DNA from: Eurosta solidaginis | Taxonomy: Eukaryota; Arthropoda; Insecta; Diptera; Tephritidae | Assembly (NCBI RefSeq): GCF_040869045.1 | Contig: NC_090323.1 | Coordinates: forward strand, 266,108,392-266,172,391 | Length of the DNA: 64,000 nt | Direction: 5' to 3' | Shown here: positions 11,957-25,607 of the stretch, one piece after another | Numbering within the stretch: position 1 is the stretch's first letter | Layout: the number at the start of each line of letters is the position of its first letter | Notes under the pieces: generated by a model | The model's input: only the letters and a program-made list of their open reading frames with translations | Database searches by the model: none | What the model was told of the DNA's origin: nothing | Made by a program: the position numbers and the translations under genes

Positions 11957-12980
11957 TTATCACATTAAGCTAACGATTTGCTTTTTGAAAGAAAAAAAAT
12001 TTTTAATGCCTAATGAATAATGGGTGCATCGAGTGAATTTATTCATTTTTTTTTTTAAGTTCTGCTCTGCCTGTTATATATTGTTTTACGTCAGATCCAG
12101 TTAAGCCTTGTTGACTTGCGACTTTTAATACCATATATTGTGCTGCATTCTTACGCTTGTATACAAGAACCTTTTTACTTATATATATTTTTGAGTACCT
12201 CTTAAGGCTTTTTGTGTCATATCAAAAAAGTATTAAGGATTACATCAAATAGGTGAGATAGTTTATATTTTACGTGAGTAATACATTCGCGAAGAATCTG
12301 CACCCGCGTTTCGTTTTACAGCTCGTGTATTTCCCAAACTAAGGCAATAATTTTGAAAACGGATGCCCTTGAAATATACTGCTCTAAAAACTTCTCTACA
12401 CAACAGCATCAGTTTGGCTTCATTTGGCTCCTAACAACGAATAAATCGATTGTGGTAGAATAACATGAAAAATGTCGCAGCTTGTTTTGAATTTGTGGCC
12501 TGGGCGTTGGCGCGCACTCAGGACAAATGGCATAGCAAATAATCGACATTAATTCACTGTTGTCCAAAAGATTGTTGTGTAAACGTAGCTTTAGCTATTT
12601 GCTCAGTTGTGATTTTATAAGGTATATATGACTTCTTTGATGTTCGCTCCTTTAAGTGATGTGTCACAGATTTTGTGTTCTTCAGTAGAATAAAACGTTT
12701 GCGTGAACTAGTTTTATTTATGTAGTTCCAGAAGGCCAGTTGTTGTTGTGCTCATTGGCATTGTTGTGGTAACGCTTCTTTATCCGAGGTTTTTGAGCAC
12801 AATCGACTTATGCTATAGAGTCTCGTATAGTACCGAGTGTGACTTCATTGATCATCTACGCCTAAATTACATAACGAGTTATGCTTACAACCATTTTGAC
12901 AAAAGTATAGAAAGTTTAACCTACTTTTAACCAATTATTCTTTTGATGGTTAAAATGTAGGCGCGAAAAATGTATCAAAT
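11957..12980 (+). other. Intron 3 segment: no gene seen
   Basis: AT-rich DNA with no splice-bounded open frame and no repeat I could identify. Confidence 0.4.
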
Positions 12981-12989
12981 GGGAGAGGC

Positions 12990-13507
12990 CGAAAATCCTA
13001 ATCAGACTTCTGTACAAATCTATATATAAAGACTCCGGAACCACTCCACCGATTTTATTCAAATTTGCACGATAGTTCCGGAGTGTGTTCCTACGAAGCC
13101 TTTTTCTAAGTAGAAGACGAGGAACCGATGTATTCAAATTTTTCTACTCATAGTTCGCATTAAATTTGGTAAATAAGAAGCCCTTCGTCTAGATTAGTAC
13201 TTACGGGAGTGGTACTGGCACCGGGACAGGAACTGGAGGTAATGATTTGGATTTGAACTAGAATTGAAAAAAGAAAAGATTCAAGGAGAAAGAGATAGAG
13301 TTAGACGAAGGTTGAGAGGTACATAGGTATATATGTAGTGGAAAAAGACGGCGAGGGAGAAAGGAAAAAGATAAAGGCAGAGGGAAGAGTGAATAAAGAG
13401 ATAAGAAAAAGGGGGAGAGGGGAAGGGAGAGTAAGAGGTAAAAACTGTTTAAAAGTTATGCATATAGATCTAATATAGAGCAGAACAACGTCTGCCAGGT
13501 TTGCTAG
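12990..13507 (+). mobile_element. Helitron-type non-autonomous element
   Basis: The right end has a perfect 5-bp hairpin (GCAGA at 13480-13484, TCTGC at 13491-13495) followed nine bases later by CTAG (13504-13507) and a T, the classic Helitron 3' terminus. The left part includes TATATATAAAGACTCCGGAA, which I recognise as a frequent fly repeat. A polypurine stretch fills 13260-13440. There is no coding sequence. The left boundary is approximate. Confidence 0.5.
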
Positions 13508-13915
13508 TTTTTAATAAAATTCTAAAGTGTATTTATAGGATATAAAAATTAAGCATATTTTTGCTTCTAACCAAACTCTATCTTCGGTTGAAACATCTTT
13601 TATTCAAGGGTCATTGATATTTGTATGCTATATTTGCGTCTGTGATTAAAATTTGTTAACATTGTCGTGATTGGTTTTATGTCAATAAGCCATGGTTCCT
13701 CCCTATTACAGCTATTTGTTAAGGAATTTAATTATAAACACAATAAATTTAAATTTGTGATAAAGAGACTCATGCGGAAAATAAATTAAAATAATGACTT
13801 AACAAAAATTAATTTGATTAACAAAATACTAAATTAGGAGCTTCCCTTTAAAATATTCAGTAAAGCGAAGATAATTCTACACTGTGCACTTTTAGGCATT
13901 TTTGGTTGGCACCTG

Positions 13916-14083
13916 ATGAAGGCAGATAAATTTTCACGGAGAACATTTTTATGGCAGAAATACACTCCAAGTGTTTGCCAAACCACTTCCGAGGGGCGAC
14001 GCCACTTTAGACGTTTACTAATTAAAAACAGGATTTTCAGTGTAGTAGGCGGAGCTCGATACCACCACACGGTGGCGGCCGCC
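13916..14083 (-). mobile_element. tRNA-derived SINE, truncated copy (minus)
   Basis: Read on the minus strand it starts GCGGCCGCCACCGTGTGGTGG, has a degenerate A-box region, and reads on to the shared body near ATAAATTTTCACGG. It lacks the tail half present in full copies at 22436 and 57261. Confidence 0.65.
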
Positions 14084-15640
14084 CGTGTATTCTTACTATA
14101 CAACAGAATTTTGAGTCGATCTGGGTCCTTATCTTGTGCGATATCTCCAAAATTAGTCCATGTTTTCGAAACCGACTTAGATATTGAAGTGATTTGGTAG
14201 TTCTCATTGTTTAAATTAATTATTGCTGTGTTAAACTTACAAAGCCCAATTTCCTCTGCACATATATTTCCATATTCCTACTTGGACAACCATGTTCTTA
14301 TCTTTTTCCCTACGAAATGTGTAGTCACTTACCGCTTACCTCCTCTTATTTTGTTACTTAGCTACGCCTATGGACTTCTGACATCGTTTTATAGGCATTT
14401 TTGCTTGCATGGTCCACGTTATATAAATTAAATCAAACTACATAAAGTGGGCCGTCCACGTTACTTCCTTCTTTTCACTACTCCCTCTAGATACGCTCAT
14501 AAACTGATCAAATTAATGTATACGAGCAGAACCCGTGCGCATCTTGCGCAACAAACATAAGAGTCTCATATCAAATATCAACAGAAATCAGCTGTTCTAT
14601 CAATCAAACATCTATAAACTTACATGCGCTTGCGCTACCATCTGGCGAATGTTAGCAACTGCCGGTAATGCAGTGTTAGTTATAATCAAATATTTACAAT
14701 AGTGCCATAGTACAAATAGATTTCTTTGTGTACTCACAATCATTTATTTTTAACAAATTATTTTAATAAAATATAGCTAAACAAAAGCACTACGACTAAT
14801 AATTCCCAAAGCTCGCTAATGGCATGGGTCCCCATCTTCACGACCAAAACTTTATTTATAAATTTGGATTCCAAATAAGAGCGAAAAAGGGACCTGTACA
14901 TAAAAACATTAATTAGAAGTAATATATAAGAGTTATTGGTTTTTGAAAAAGACTGAAATGTTTGTTTGAAGATTTCAAAATTGGCCGAGGCCTGTTTTTT
15001 GTCATTGGCCTTCTGCAGTAAATTATTCATATCTTACGGGAATAAATGTGAAAACCGCTGCATCTCTTTCCTTCATTTCACGGTGACCGTACGGGCATCT
15101 TTCTAAAACAACTCAAACCTGTTTTTCAATTAGCCAAATTTTCACAATATTACTGGAAGCATGAATTTGAAATATAACAAACAAAAAATTTTATTATTTT
15201 AGCATGACCCAACTACGCTCGCACTTTATCTTTTTAAATTATAATTAATAATTTTAAATTTACCAACTCTACTTTTTACATTCTTTCCCGTTTAACTATT
15301 ATTTGCATAACATTTCCCATTGTTCATATATTCATATATATTCTTTCTACTTAATATTTCATTGTAGTTAAACAATTATTTATGGATTCACACTTTTTAT
15401 ACAAAAAAATATCCATTCTCCAATACTAACTGGTGTATCACGTACTAACCTAAATTTATAATTAAAATGCAATTATTAAAACACCATTTCCATATTGTTT
15501 TTTTTTTCTCCCCAATTCAACCTGTTTTTTACTTACTTCAACGTACAATCAAATATATTTATAAAACATTTTGTCCACCAAATTGTCCACGATTTATTTA
15601 TTCCTTTCGGCAACTGTGACTTGGTTGGACAACGCGCACC
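14084..15640 (+). other. Intron 3 segment: no gene seen
   Basis: AT-rich DNA lacking recognisable coding or repeat structure, leading to the inferred alternative promoter. Confidence 0.4.
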
Positions 15641-16499
15641 ATCCACCCAACCTCGGTCGGTCGGTCGTACAGAACACTGCATTAACTGAGCAGATTATGT
15701 TAATTTAAGTGCATCCTCAATATGTCAATTAAGATTATCATTGTCAGTATCAAAATTAGCATTAAAAATAATAAAAAACCGAGAATGAAAGAAAACAATG
15801 CCAAACAAGGAAAACGAGAAGATGTGACAAATGCTTAACAACAGCGACTTAAAGCGTCTTAGAGAGACTGGTCTGTTCAGTTGAATTCAGTCACGATTCT
15901 GTTGCGTGTTGTTTGCTTTTGTTATGGTCCGATAAAGTAAAAGAAACGTTAGGGTGGTGGTGCGAACTCACAAGGAGTCCTGCAACAAGCCACGTCCAAC
16001 AATTGCGTGCGATAAAAGACATTCACCAACAACAACAAGCACTGCTAGCCAAATGAAATGAAAAGAAATAAATGAAGTGAATGTACGGAAAAAAACAATA
16101 ATAATAATAACTCTAAATGAAATGAAGAGGAAATAGAAACAAAAAAAGAAAGCAGTACTTCCAGTAGCAAAAAATTTATTAAAAGTAAAAACAAAATTAA
16201 CAAAATTTCAACAAAAATTTACACAAACTAAATAACTGAATAAAATAACTTAGTAACAAAGCGAACGGTATTCAAAGCAATTGATAAAAGAAAACTATTA
16301 AATATAGTCAAGTACATATAAACAAAACTTAGTCGTATATTTTAAGCACAATTAATCTGCAAGTAAAGTAATTATATCCTACTAGCGTTTTAATCCAATA
16401 ACGTAACCCTAAACTTCAAAGCAAGCCTTGGCAGCATTTGTACGGTAGAAATAATAATTCCTGCTCGCAAGTGCCACATCTCCCCGTCAAAGCAACAAA
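15640..16499 (+). promoter_or_regulatory. Inferred alternative promoter and 5' UTR
   Basis: Two initiator-like TCAGT motifs lie at 15877-15881 and 15887-15891, with no TATA box at the usual spacing and no well-placed DPE. After about 15900 the sequence becomes A-rich with many AAC/CAA and AAAT runs up to the ATG at 16500, typical of long fly leaders. A short (GGTC)n run is at about 15653-15668. The evidence is compositional plus the downstream start and donor; cap-mapping data are needed to place the start. Confidence 0.35.
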
Positions 16500-16525
16500 A
16501 TGATGATGGAAACAATGCCCCCCAG
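16500..16525 (+). CDS. Glut1: Alternative first coding exon of Glut1 (start at 16500)
   Basis: Three consecutive ATGs follow CAACAAA, a strong fly translation-start context (A at -3). The reading MMMETMPP leaves two bases before CAG|GTATAC, a good donor. Phase 2 exit matches the entry of the exon at 44900 (Ser at the junction), not that of exon 2 or 3. Upstream lies several hundred bases of A-rich, stop-filled sequence with the look of a fly 5' UTR. The resulting isoform would hold 609 residues: eight N-terminal residues, coiled coil, transporter core and tail. Confidence 0.6.
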
Positions 16526-19500
16526 GTATACATTTTTTTTTATATATATTTAAAAAAAATATTTTATCTATGTACAAATATTGAAGTATTATTGTATTAT
16601 TATTTGATTTTCCTAAATGTTCAAAAGTCAGTGTGGAATTTTAATTTTTGTACAAATTTTTATAAAACGAAGAAAAAAATTATTTTTATTTCTAACATAC
16701 AAAAATATTTCACCAATAAAAATTATCACATGCGATGCTCATGAAGATAGCAGCAATAAATTATAAAAAATAAATTTTAAATTTCATAAAACAAATAATT
16801 TGCTTTTTACATGCCAATCGTGTGTCATATCGACACCATTTGTAAATGTAAGAAAAAGATCAAAAATTGTAATACAAAGCTCCAACCTCCTACTGAAGAG
16901 AACAACCAGTAATTGACTTCAAAAACTTAAACATTAACAAGTTGTGCACACTGTAAAAACAGATGTGAGCTGACATTACTTATATCACTTGCAAACGTCA
17001 TAATGGATTAAAACAAAAATTTGAATCTTCCACCCTAAACAAAAAAGGGTCACAACTCAAAATCAGACTAACTTTGAGATGAATAATACTTTATAACTAA
17101 AAAAAAAAAAAACAAATTAGTTTTCACAAAAACAGGATCAAATATAGTCTTTTGGTTGACGTTTGTTATGATGGAAAAAAACGCGTATGTTTCATATCGC
17201 GATGTTATTATGGATCCACTTCTGCTAATTTTTTCGAGTTGTGACCCTTTTTTAATAAGGGTGCGATATTTTGACATGACTGCTAAACAAAGCGGCTTCT
17301 TTTAGTTAAAGATCGAAAGGATAACTGAATAAATCTATGTGCGAAATGAGCCAAACAAGATATGGTCTGTTGGCCGCTGTGCTTGTCATGCATATATCAA
17401 GCTTACACATTACTAGCCATGAACGCAAGGGCTGAAAATTATGTTGCCTCCTTGTAACGAATAAAAACTTGGCTTACATGTTCAACACCTGAATTTACTT
17501 TGCTACCGTTGGAAGTTGTCGCTGATAATATCTTCTGGGCCGGATTATTTTCTTTCATACATGGCCTGGTCAGCGTGCCAAAAATTAAAAAAGCATTTCG
17601 CAGAACATTTCTCTCGCATACTCTCAGAGTCGCCTTAATGCTTACACCGTTATGACTCTACGCTAAGTACTTAGCAGCACGAAAGTGAAAATTGACTTTG
17701 TAAGTCAGTTTTTCGATGTTTTGAGTAACCCAGTTTAAGCTTCGTTTGGTTTCGAACGGCTCGGATTGGTCCTTTCCAATTCTGATTGAGTTGGTGGTGT
17801 TGCTCAATGTCATCTTGCATAGCTCTGTTAGTTTTACGTGGAAACCAAATTCAAACAAAATGGCATGTAGGCATCTTCTTCTGGGCTACTTAAAAGGGCT
17901 TCTTTTTTTTCAATTTGTCACATAGTGAAAATCATATCGATGGTAAATTCAAAAGGTCTAAAGCTGCAGCTAATATGATTAATCAGCTGGTTCATGGCTT
18001 TCCACCTTTTGCACAAAATGCTTCGCAGAAACTTATATGTAATACCTCAAAGGCGTATTTCGCGACAGTTATCGAAGTTCGGTTCTGTATGTTAATACCT
18101 CGGCAGTCACTATATCATCAGACTATGAGCTTAGGATCAGCACCATTAGTAGGTGCTTCATTTTTGCTCCCCCAGGGTTTAAGTCAAGGTTTAATACCTT
18201 TAATCTTACGCCGAGCTTTTTGGTAAACTCGGATATGAGCAACAAAAACATTGTTCAACAAAAACAAAAAAAAAACCCCTATGCCTCAGTCTTTGATATT
18301 TACTAGAGCGAAATAATCCTACAGGAAGTATTTCTGTGCAACTGTCCAGGACGTAGGACATCACCACCTTTGAAGAGAATTTCCGCATTTACGCACGATG
18401 CACCTTTACTAGCTCGGTGATGCCTAAGGATTTCTGCACCTTTTCTAGTTCATATGATAAATTATTGCCTTGAATATTATTGTTTCCATATACCCAAATG
18501 TGTGTGATGTTCGATAAATTTTGGCGAAAGGTATAAAACCCTGTTACCGAGTGGTGTAAACCCTGTTAAAAAGTATTTACAAATGGCTGATCCCAAGACA
18601 TGGCCGATGTTTTGTTGCCTAAGTAGCTGCATACTCCACAATCAGTACCAATGCCCCTCTATTCCTAGTACATACCTCTAACAGTTACCATCTCAGTTGA
18701 GACGCTGAAAGTTGCTACTTTTAAGTTTAGAAAACTTTCACCATTAACGCAATTCTTTTCCACTAGAAAGTGCACTTAAAATCGGTTCTACCGAACACTT
18801 TTATTTATGTGCTGTTCCTCCATGGGCATCTCATGTTTGTTTAAGATCCAAAGAACAGACAATTTTGTGCTTTGCCTAGTAAAATCATTCCATTTCTAGC
18901 ATATTTTTTGCTTTTATTTCGTATTTCATTCATTTCACCAAATCTCTATCGTTAAAGAAAAATCAGCTTTCTCATTCCACAATCGCAATTTGTATTTTGT
19001 ATTTGTATGTATAAATATTCTCTGTATTCTGTACTTGTATTTTTATTATTGTACATTCATCTAAATGCTCCTTACTTACATCAACAACTATCTACTCTCT
19101 CACAACAAAAACACAAAGTGGAATGGTTTTAACGCCACTCAATGAGTACGATATAATTTTTAAAAAAATTTTGATATTTTTTTCTCACATAATTTTTGAC
19201 TCTTAACTTTTATCTCTTGGCTTAGCGAATTCCTAAATTTTTGCCTGATATTTTGGATTTCGCATTTTTTCTACTCTGCAATGCATATTTTTTCATAAAT
19301 CGTACATTAATTATTATTTTATATAATAAAATTACTAATATATAATAAAATTCTGGAATTCGTAATAATCGGACTTTTTACATTTTTTACACAAAATAAT
19401 AGACAATAATAATTAATAATATACTAAGCCACCGTGCTTAGCATTTGAATTTAATTGCAAATTTAAGAACTTTACAAAATAAGCACGAAATATTTCTATG

Positions 19501-22435
19501 TCTCTTTGCGAAGACTTAATAAAAACTTAAAATTATACTTTAAAAAAATTTATCAAATATTTCACGCTAAAATTCGAAAAATACAATGAAGCAAATTTAC
19601 AATTCAATATTAATACCAGCATTTAGCTTTTGAAAACACCTCATTATGCGCACTCATTCAATTAGCATGAGCATTAACCGTCACTGATATAAAAGCGCAC
19701 ACCCACACATACATAGAAACATGCATAATAAATTTTCCAATACACGCACATTTCAGCGCTAATATGCTAATCACAAGCTTTTGTTCATTTACTGTAGAAT
19801 CCTTTGTTTTTTAATTTCTTTAAGTGCGTGTTTATGCAACATTAACACTGCTTCATTGCAGACGGTCATTTAGTATGGTAATTTAGTAAGTAGTAGTAAA
19901 AAAAGATAGTAAAAATAAAAATACAATAACATAAAAAAAGAGATGCAACAAAATGAACAATAAAATAATTTAAATACCATTTGCTATCACCGCCACATTA
20001 AAAAAACAAAACAAGCAATAATAATCAAAGCAAAGTAAAAGTAACTTTGCAAAATACGCGCGCACACACACAAACGTTTATGTATGTTTGTATGAATATT
20101 CAACTACTAGCTGCCATCATTAAATAAAACATTACACACACAATTACTCCAACAATTATCGCTTGGCAGTGTTGAATAAAATGAAAAAAAAAAAAAAAAT
20201 GAAAACAAGAAATGGTACATCATTAACATTATCATTAATAACAATTGTTGTATCTGTTAATATCGCGAATGCACACACCCCCACTTTTATTTATATTTAA
20301 TACTTACAGTGTTGTGCGAAGCAAAAGCAACGAAGTCAATGGTCAAGATTTGCACATTTGCTTATGTAGAGTCCAGCTCGTCTAGCTTATTTTAAATTTT
20401 CATTCAGAGGGTAAAATGGTAATAAAGTTTCCGCCGACCATGCATGCAGAATCCTGGCAAGTTTAAGTTTTCGTATTTAAGAGATATTGGTCCTCATAAA
20501 ATGCGTAACATTTCGTATTAAAATTTGAAAATTCCGCCATCTCTTCAGCTATTACTTTTTCACATTTTTATCGGAGGCATGAAGAATTTACTGCGTGCTT
20601 ATGCAATATGTTGCTAAGAATTTACTCGGCATTTTAATTTCTGCGATTATAAAAGTATCGAAGGACTAATCGTGAAGAGTTGAAGCGTTAGTATGAAATG
20701 TTTAGCTTTGTATAGGGAGAAAGATGTTCTAAGACACCAAGGCTGTAATTCTTTCCTATTGTTTATATATTACCCAAGGAGCAAAACTTTTTATTGCATA
20801 TAAAACAATTCAGACATGCTGGACTTTTACTTATGTTCAGCGAAAATGATTCGTACGATATCAGTGTTATGAAAAAAATATGGCGGAGTGACATAAGATC
20901 AACGGCCAAAAAATCAATTGACGTTATGACCACTTCAGATTGTAATGATATGTATGGGAAGGTTTTCTACAACTAGGACAGTAGAATGTATAGGAACTGT
21001 AGATAAAATTTGTATAGAATACAGAGGAGATAATCATTGGACATCCGGCCACAAAGGTAGAGAAGAAAAGAAGCAGCAGTAAAGCAAGTGTAAACCTTGA
21101 TGCAGGAAATAAAATAATGGTTTCTCTGAATTCGCTAGAAAAACCAAGATCAAATTATATTTTCGGATACGCAGATTGAGTATCGGGGAGAGTGCAGGGC
21201 CCTTACAAATGATAGAGCAGAAAGCTGACAAAAGAAAGGATGAATGCACGCCTTTGAATACATATATATAAATTTTTATATATATCTACAGCAACATATT
21301 TATACAAAATAGGCCTTCCAAATAGAGGAAAAACAGGATATTCAAGCTAGCGCATATGTTGGAACTCATTTAGTGTACATAATTCACACTATCAACTGTG
21401 GAAGGGATTAATTTTATAATTTAGAGTCACTCTTTGAAGCAGTCCCAAAAAGTCAAAAGTTTAGCACTAGTTCTCAAAACAATTTATGAGGTGATCTCAT
21501 TGTCAACTAGCATAACCTAACCGAACCTGCAATGAAACATAGAACGTAGATATGTATATATTCCAAAACGATTCTCGTTTTTGAGTTATTACCGAATATA
21601 TAAATCGTCAATGCTTTTTCAAAAGCATCTATAAACCATTTGCAAGACCGTATATCTAACGGTATTTGAATTCTACGGGACAAGAGAAAACTAGTTTTAC
21701 ACCCTTATTTCTTTAGGAGTTTTCTCCATGATAAATTCAATTAATATTTTTTCCATTAGAACCCTAGGATTGTATGTATTTAAAAAGGTTCGTGTTTTTA
21801 CCCGTTAAGCGCTTTATATAAATGAAAGAGCTTAATTGCAAATTTACAAAATTGATTTTCAATTAATGATTTTTTTCGATGTAGCTGGATGCACTGAGCT
21901 CGGGGATTAGAGGCCTCAATTTTGCCCCATGATGGTATTTGGGTGGTTTTGCAATTTGTCGATGGATGGTTTTGCAAAATGAATTATAATTGGTAACTCA
22001 TGTGGCAACGCCACTTGAAAATATTGTGTTGTTGCTATTCGTCATTAAAGTATTTATACAAAAAAGTAAATATGATAAGAGTAACTCTAGATGGTAGTCC
22101 TAGTATACCCATGTACCATACCCGTATTGCCATACCTCACTCAAGTTTCAAAATAATGTGCAATTAGGTGGCAACATTGTTAGCAAAAGTAATTTACTTT
22201 TTACTCGTTTTCAGAAGTTATGTAACGGAAACAAATATCAAACTGAAAAGGTTACACATGCACATGTTTTGCACAACATAATAACTTTCTGAAAAAAAAA
22301 TAAAAAATCTATATTTCATTATACGCATAATCATGCTAATGCTATAAGTGCGTAGACCATGTTGCATGTAATTTACAAATGCATTATCATATTAATCTTT
22401 TTATAATACATTTTATGTGTTTGTTGTTGCTTGTT
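16526..22435 (+). other. Intron 3 segment: no gene identified
   Basis: Mostly AT-rich intronic DNA with microsatellites (CA/AC near 20050, poly-A near 20190). The part 17340-18500 is less AT-rich and holds fragmentary open frames that resemble no family I recognise; it may be an old transposon. Nothing firm is supported. Confidence 0.4.
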
Positions 22436-22768
22436 GCGGCCGCCGTGGTGTGATGGTAGCGTGCTCCGCCTATCACACCAAAGATGATGGGTTCGCGCCC
22501 CGGCAAAGCAACATCAAAATTTTAGAAACAAGTTTTTGCAATTAGAATAAAATTTTTCGAAGAGGGGTCGTATTTGACAACCACTCTGTATTGAAAAGCT
22601 CTCAGTGAAAACTCATCTGCCTTGCATATGCCGTTCAGAGTCGGCATAAAACAAGGAGATCCCGTACCGCCAATTTGTAGGAAAGATTAAAAGGAGCACG
22701 ACCCAAATTGGAGGAGAAGCTAGGCCCAAAATATCTTCGAAGTTTATCGCGCTTTACATTTATTTTAT
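22436..22768 (+). mobile_element. tRNA-derived SINE, full copy
   Basis: The head GTGGTGTGATGGTAGCGTGC resembles a polymerase III A box and GGGTTCGCGCC is a good B box about 35 bases later, the spacing of a tRNA gene. A shared body (GAAAACTCATCTGCCTTGCA, then GCCAATTTGTAGG) and a tail ending CGCGCTTTACATTTATTTTA follow. The head is tRNA-like but has no anticodon stem that I could fold convincingly. No clear target duplication was seen. Confidence 0.8.
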
Positions 22769-24719
22769 TTTTCTGTTGTTTTATACATACATTTTTCCAC
22801 TCTTAGTTGCCATATTTGTCCACTTGTATGTTTCGTCTGCATGTATATAAATGTGTTTTATTGCAATGAAAAATATAGTTATGTATATATGTTTCATATA
22901 TGTTTATTAAGGCTTACGTGCCCATTTTCATTATTAGATATATAGTGTGTGAGCCTTTATGAACCAGTTAAACCACAAAACATAAAATAACGTCAAAACA
23001 CAATAAAAAACAAGTCAAAAGTAATTTATAAAAAAATATGAACTCATCTTCTGTGTATCTATGTAAATGTGTACAATACCGTTACAATTTTCGTATACCA
23101 CATTCATTCCTATACACTTTCCCACAATAAAGCATTCCACCAAACATTTCTTCTACCATCATCCCCACCTAATCATCCATGTCATGCTTTTACTGTGTCA
23201 TTTAGTCAAACGTTTATGTGCCCTCATCCTTTTCAAATGCACGTTTCAATATAAAAAATGTTGAAACGTTTTTCAAAATTCTTATTCAACTAATTGGCAT
23301 AAAATGGCCTTTCACCATACAAAAAAAAAAAAAATTCAGTTAATTACATTTTTTAATATATTCAAATATCAATTACTTACCTGTTCGTTTATTTATTGTT
23401 TCAGTTAATTGCCATTGTTGCTTTAGTTGTATATTTACTCATATTTGTGTACCAATAGCGCCTATTTATTATTTTCAACAATTAAAATAATGGACTTTTA
23501 ATTTCTTTATAAAAACAAAAAAAAAAGTATGAAAAAATTTGTACAAAAATTAAAATTTTAAAATACAAATATTTACATAAAAGTTGTCAAAAATATGATA
23601 TATTGTTGTTCTTTTGTCACAGAAAATTTGTTTTTTTTTTAACGTGCAACCCGCGTAAATTGAAATCAATAATTAAAGCAAAAAAGAATTATTAATGTGA
23701 ATTTACAATTAATGTTGGTGAATGTCATAAATGCCAATTGGTTGGACCGAACTTTTTCCCAATTACCTCCACTTACCACCAATCCCACTCTTACGCATAG
23801 ATTGAAATAAAATATTATTTATACAAATATGAAATGATTTTAAATTAAATATATCAAGGCTGCTGTTAAAACGAAGTAAAATATAATAAATACGAATTAC
23901 TCATACGCCATGTTACACCTTTGGTATGAGGCATGAAGTTCTCAATGGAGTGCCCAAGAAAACAATAGGTCTCTCTGCAAGCTAACGTTGAAGTTGTTTG
24001 TACCTGATAATATATTTTATTTTTCTTATGTGCTTTCATTTTAAGGCTGCAAGTATATAGCATTTAAATGTCAAATGAAACGTTTTTTATATCAAATGAA
24101 ACTTTTCCCAGGTCAAGTTAAAATTTTTTCGAATCAAATAAAACTGTTCTCAAATCAAATGAAACTATAGCTCCGCTTGTAAGATCTACAGAATTTACAG
24201 CTTGCGTTTACACTCAAAAACTGTTGTGCCATTAGAAATGGACTGTAGCATCGTCTTATACTGACTGCTGAGTGGAATACCACACAATCTCGGTGGCAGC
24301 TTCTAAAATGAAAAAGCTTTTGAAAAACAAACTATTTCGAAGTTTTTTTTTTAAATGCCATACTTTAGGCTTTTATATAAAAAATTCATAGCTCAGATTT
24401 TGTTGCGAAAACGCATTTCAGAGCATAGATTCAATTCGTTTTGAGATAGAACATTCCACAACCAGATTCTGAGATGGGGCGTTTATAACACAAATAAAAA
24501 AAATACTTTTGATATAGAGCAAAAATTGTTCATAAGATAGAAAAAGTTAACCAGCACAAATGTCAGCTTTTAGTTATGAAATATCAGGCATTGCTTGAGC
24601 CTTAATTAAGAGTCTAAGATATAGTCGCGAAATATTTATAGACTTCTGCGTTGCACAGACCCCATGAGAGGGTACTATGAAGGTTTTCATACTCGCTAGG
24701 AAGGATTGCCAGGTAATTC
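22769..24719 (+). other. Intron 3 segment: no gene seen
   Basis: AT-rich, with poly-A and poly-T runs and several ATCAAATGAAAC repeats near 24090-24165. No gene is supported. Confidence 0.4.
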
Positions 24720-25140
24720 TTGATATGTTATCGAAGAGTTAATCGTTTGTTAACGATTAATTATAGACGGAAGAGTTATCCATTTCTTTTCGACGAGTTA
24801 TCAATTTTTATAAGTGTGTTATCGACGAGTTATCGAATTGTCATAAATTTGCTATCGATAACAAGGGCTATACGTTTTCTATATTTGCTAGTACCACGAT
24901 TTATTTCAAAAAAATTTCCATTTACTATAAAAATGTTATCGATTTTCTACAAAAAACTTATCGGTATCTTACTAACAAGTTATAGATTAAAATGTGAGCA
25001 GTTATTAGTGTAAAAGATATCGATATGTTATCAAAAAGCTATCGAATTTTTATCAAAAAACTATCGGTTTATAATCGAAGTATTACCCAGTAGTTTTTTG
25101 CATGTTATCGATTTGTTATCGAAAAATTGCCGAAAGTACC
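24720..25140. repeat. Degenerate TTATCGA array, copy 2
   Basis: GTTATCGA or CTATCGAT recurs every ten to twenty bases, including one TATCGATA at 24853-24860, the DRE/BEAF-type octamer. It belongs to the same family as the arrays at 1-250 and 54345-54860. Confidence 0.7.
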
Positions 25141-25607
25141 GAAAACAATTTCAGTCTAGAATCCCAGGAGAGAATGATTGTTGTCACAACAAATGCTAAT
25201 TGGAACGGTACCTTAGACCTCTCAGCGATCAGGTAAACAGCGCTTTAGTATTTATCTAATTATCCAAGTAGATGTTAAATTTCCTAGCATAAGACGCACT
25301 GTATACCATTCCATTGTTATTGTGTTGCGGTTGTGGGTAGAAATTTTTGGTATATGAATCTGGTACACCCCGGTACAAGCACCTTCTGATGCTAGCCCAA
25401 CTGCATCGGAAACGAGTTTTTTATCCCCGCGATTTCGGGTCTGTTAATTTTAGTCACCTCTTATAGTGAATATGCCTACCGCGGGAGTATTTCTATTACT
25501 TAGCCTTAAGCGTAGCCTGTCCTTGATCGTAGCAGATTGAACTAGGCACACGCATACAGTTTGAATCAATCTATATAACAAGTATACGCCTCAGATGTGT
25601 TCCAGAT

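Noticed and set aside
17658..18388. Small frames hinting at a gene nested in intron 3
   Set aside because: Frames are short, on both strands, and resemble no family; an old transposon is likelier but unproven.
22436..22505. Possible functional tRNA gene (A and B boxes)
   Set aside because: The head recurs in at least five places fused to the same body, and no convincing anticodon or acceptor stems form; it is a SINE.
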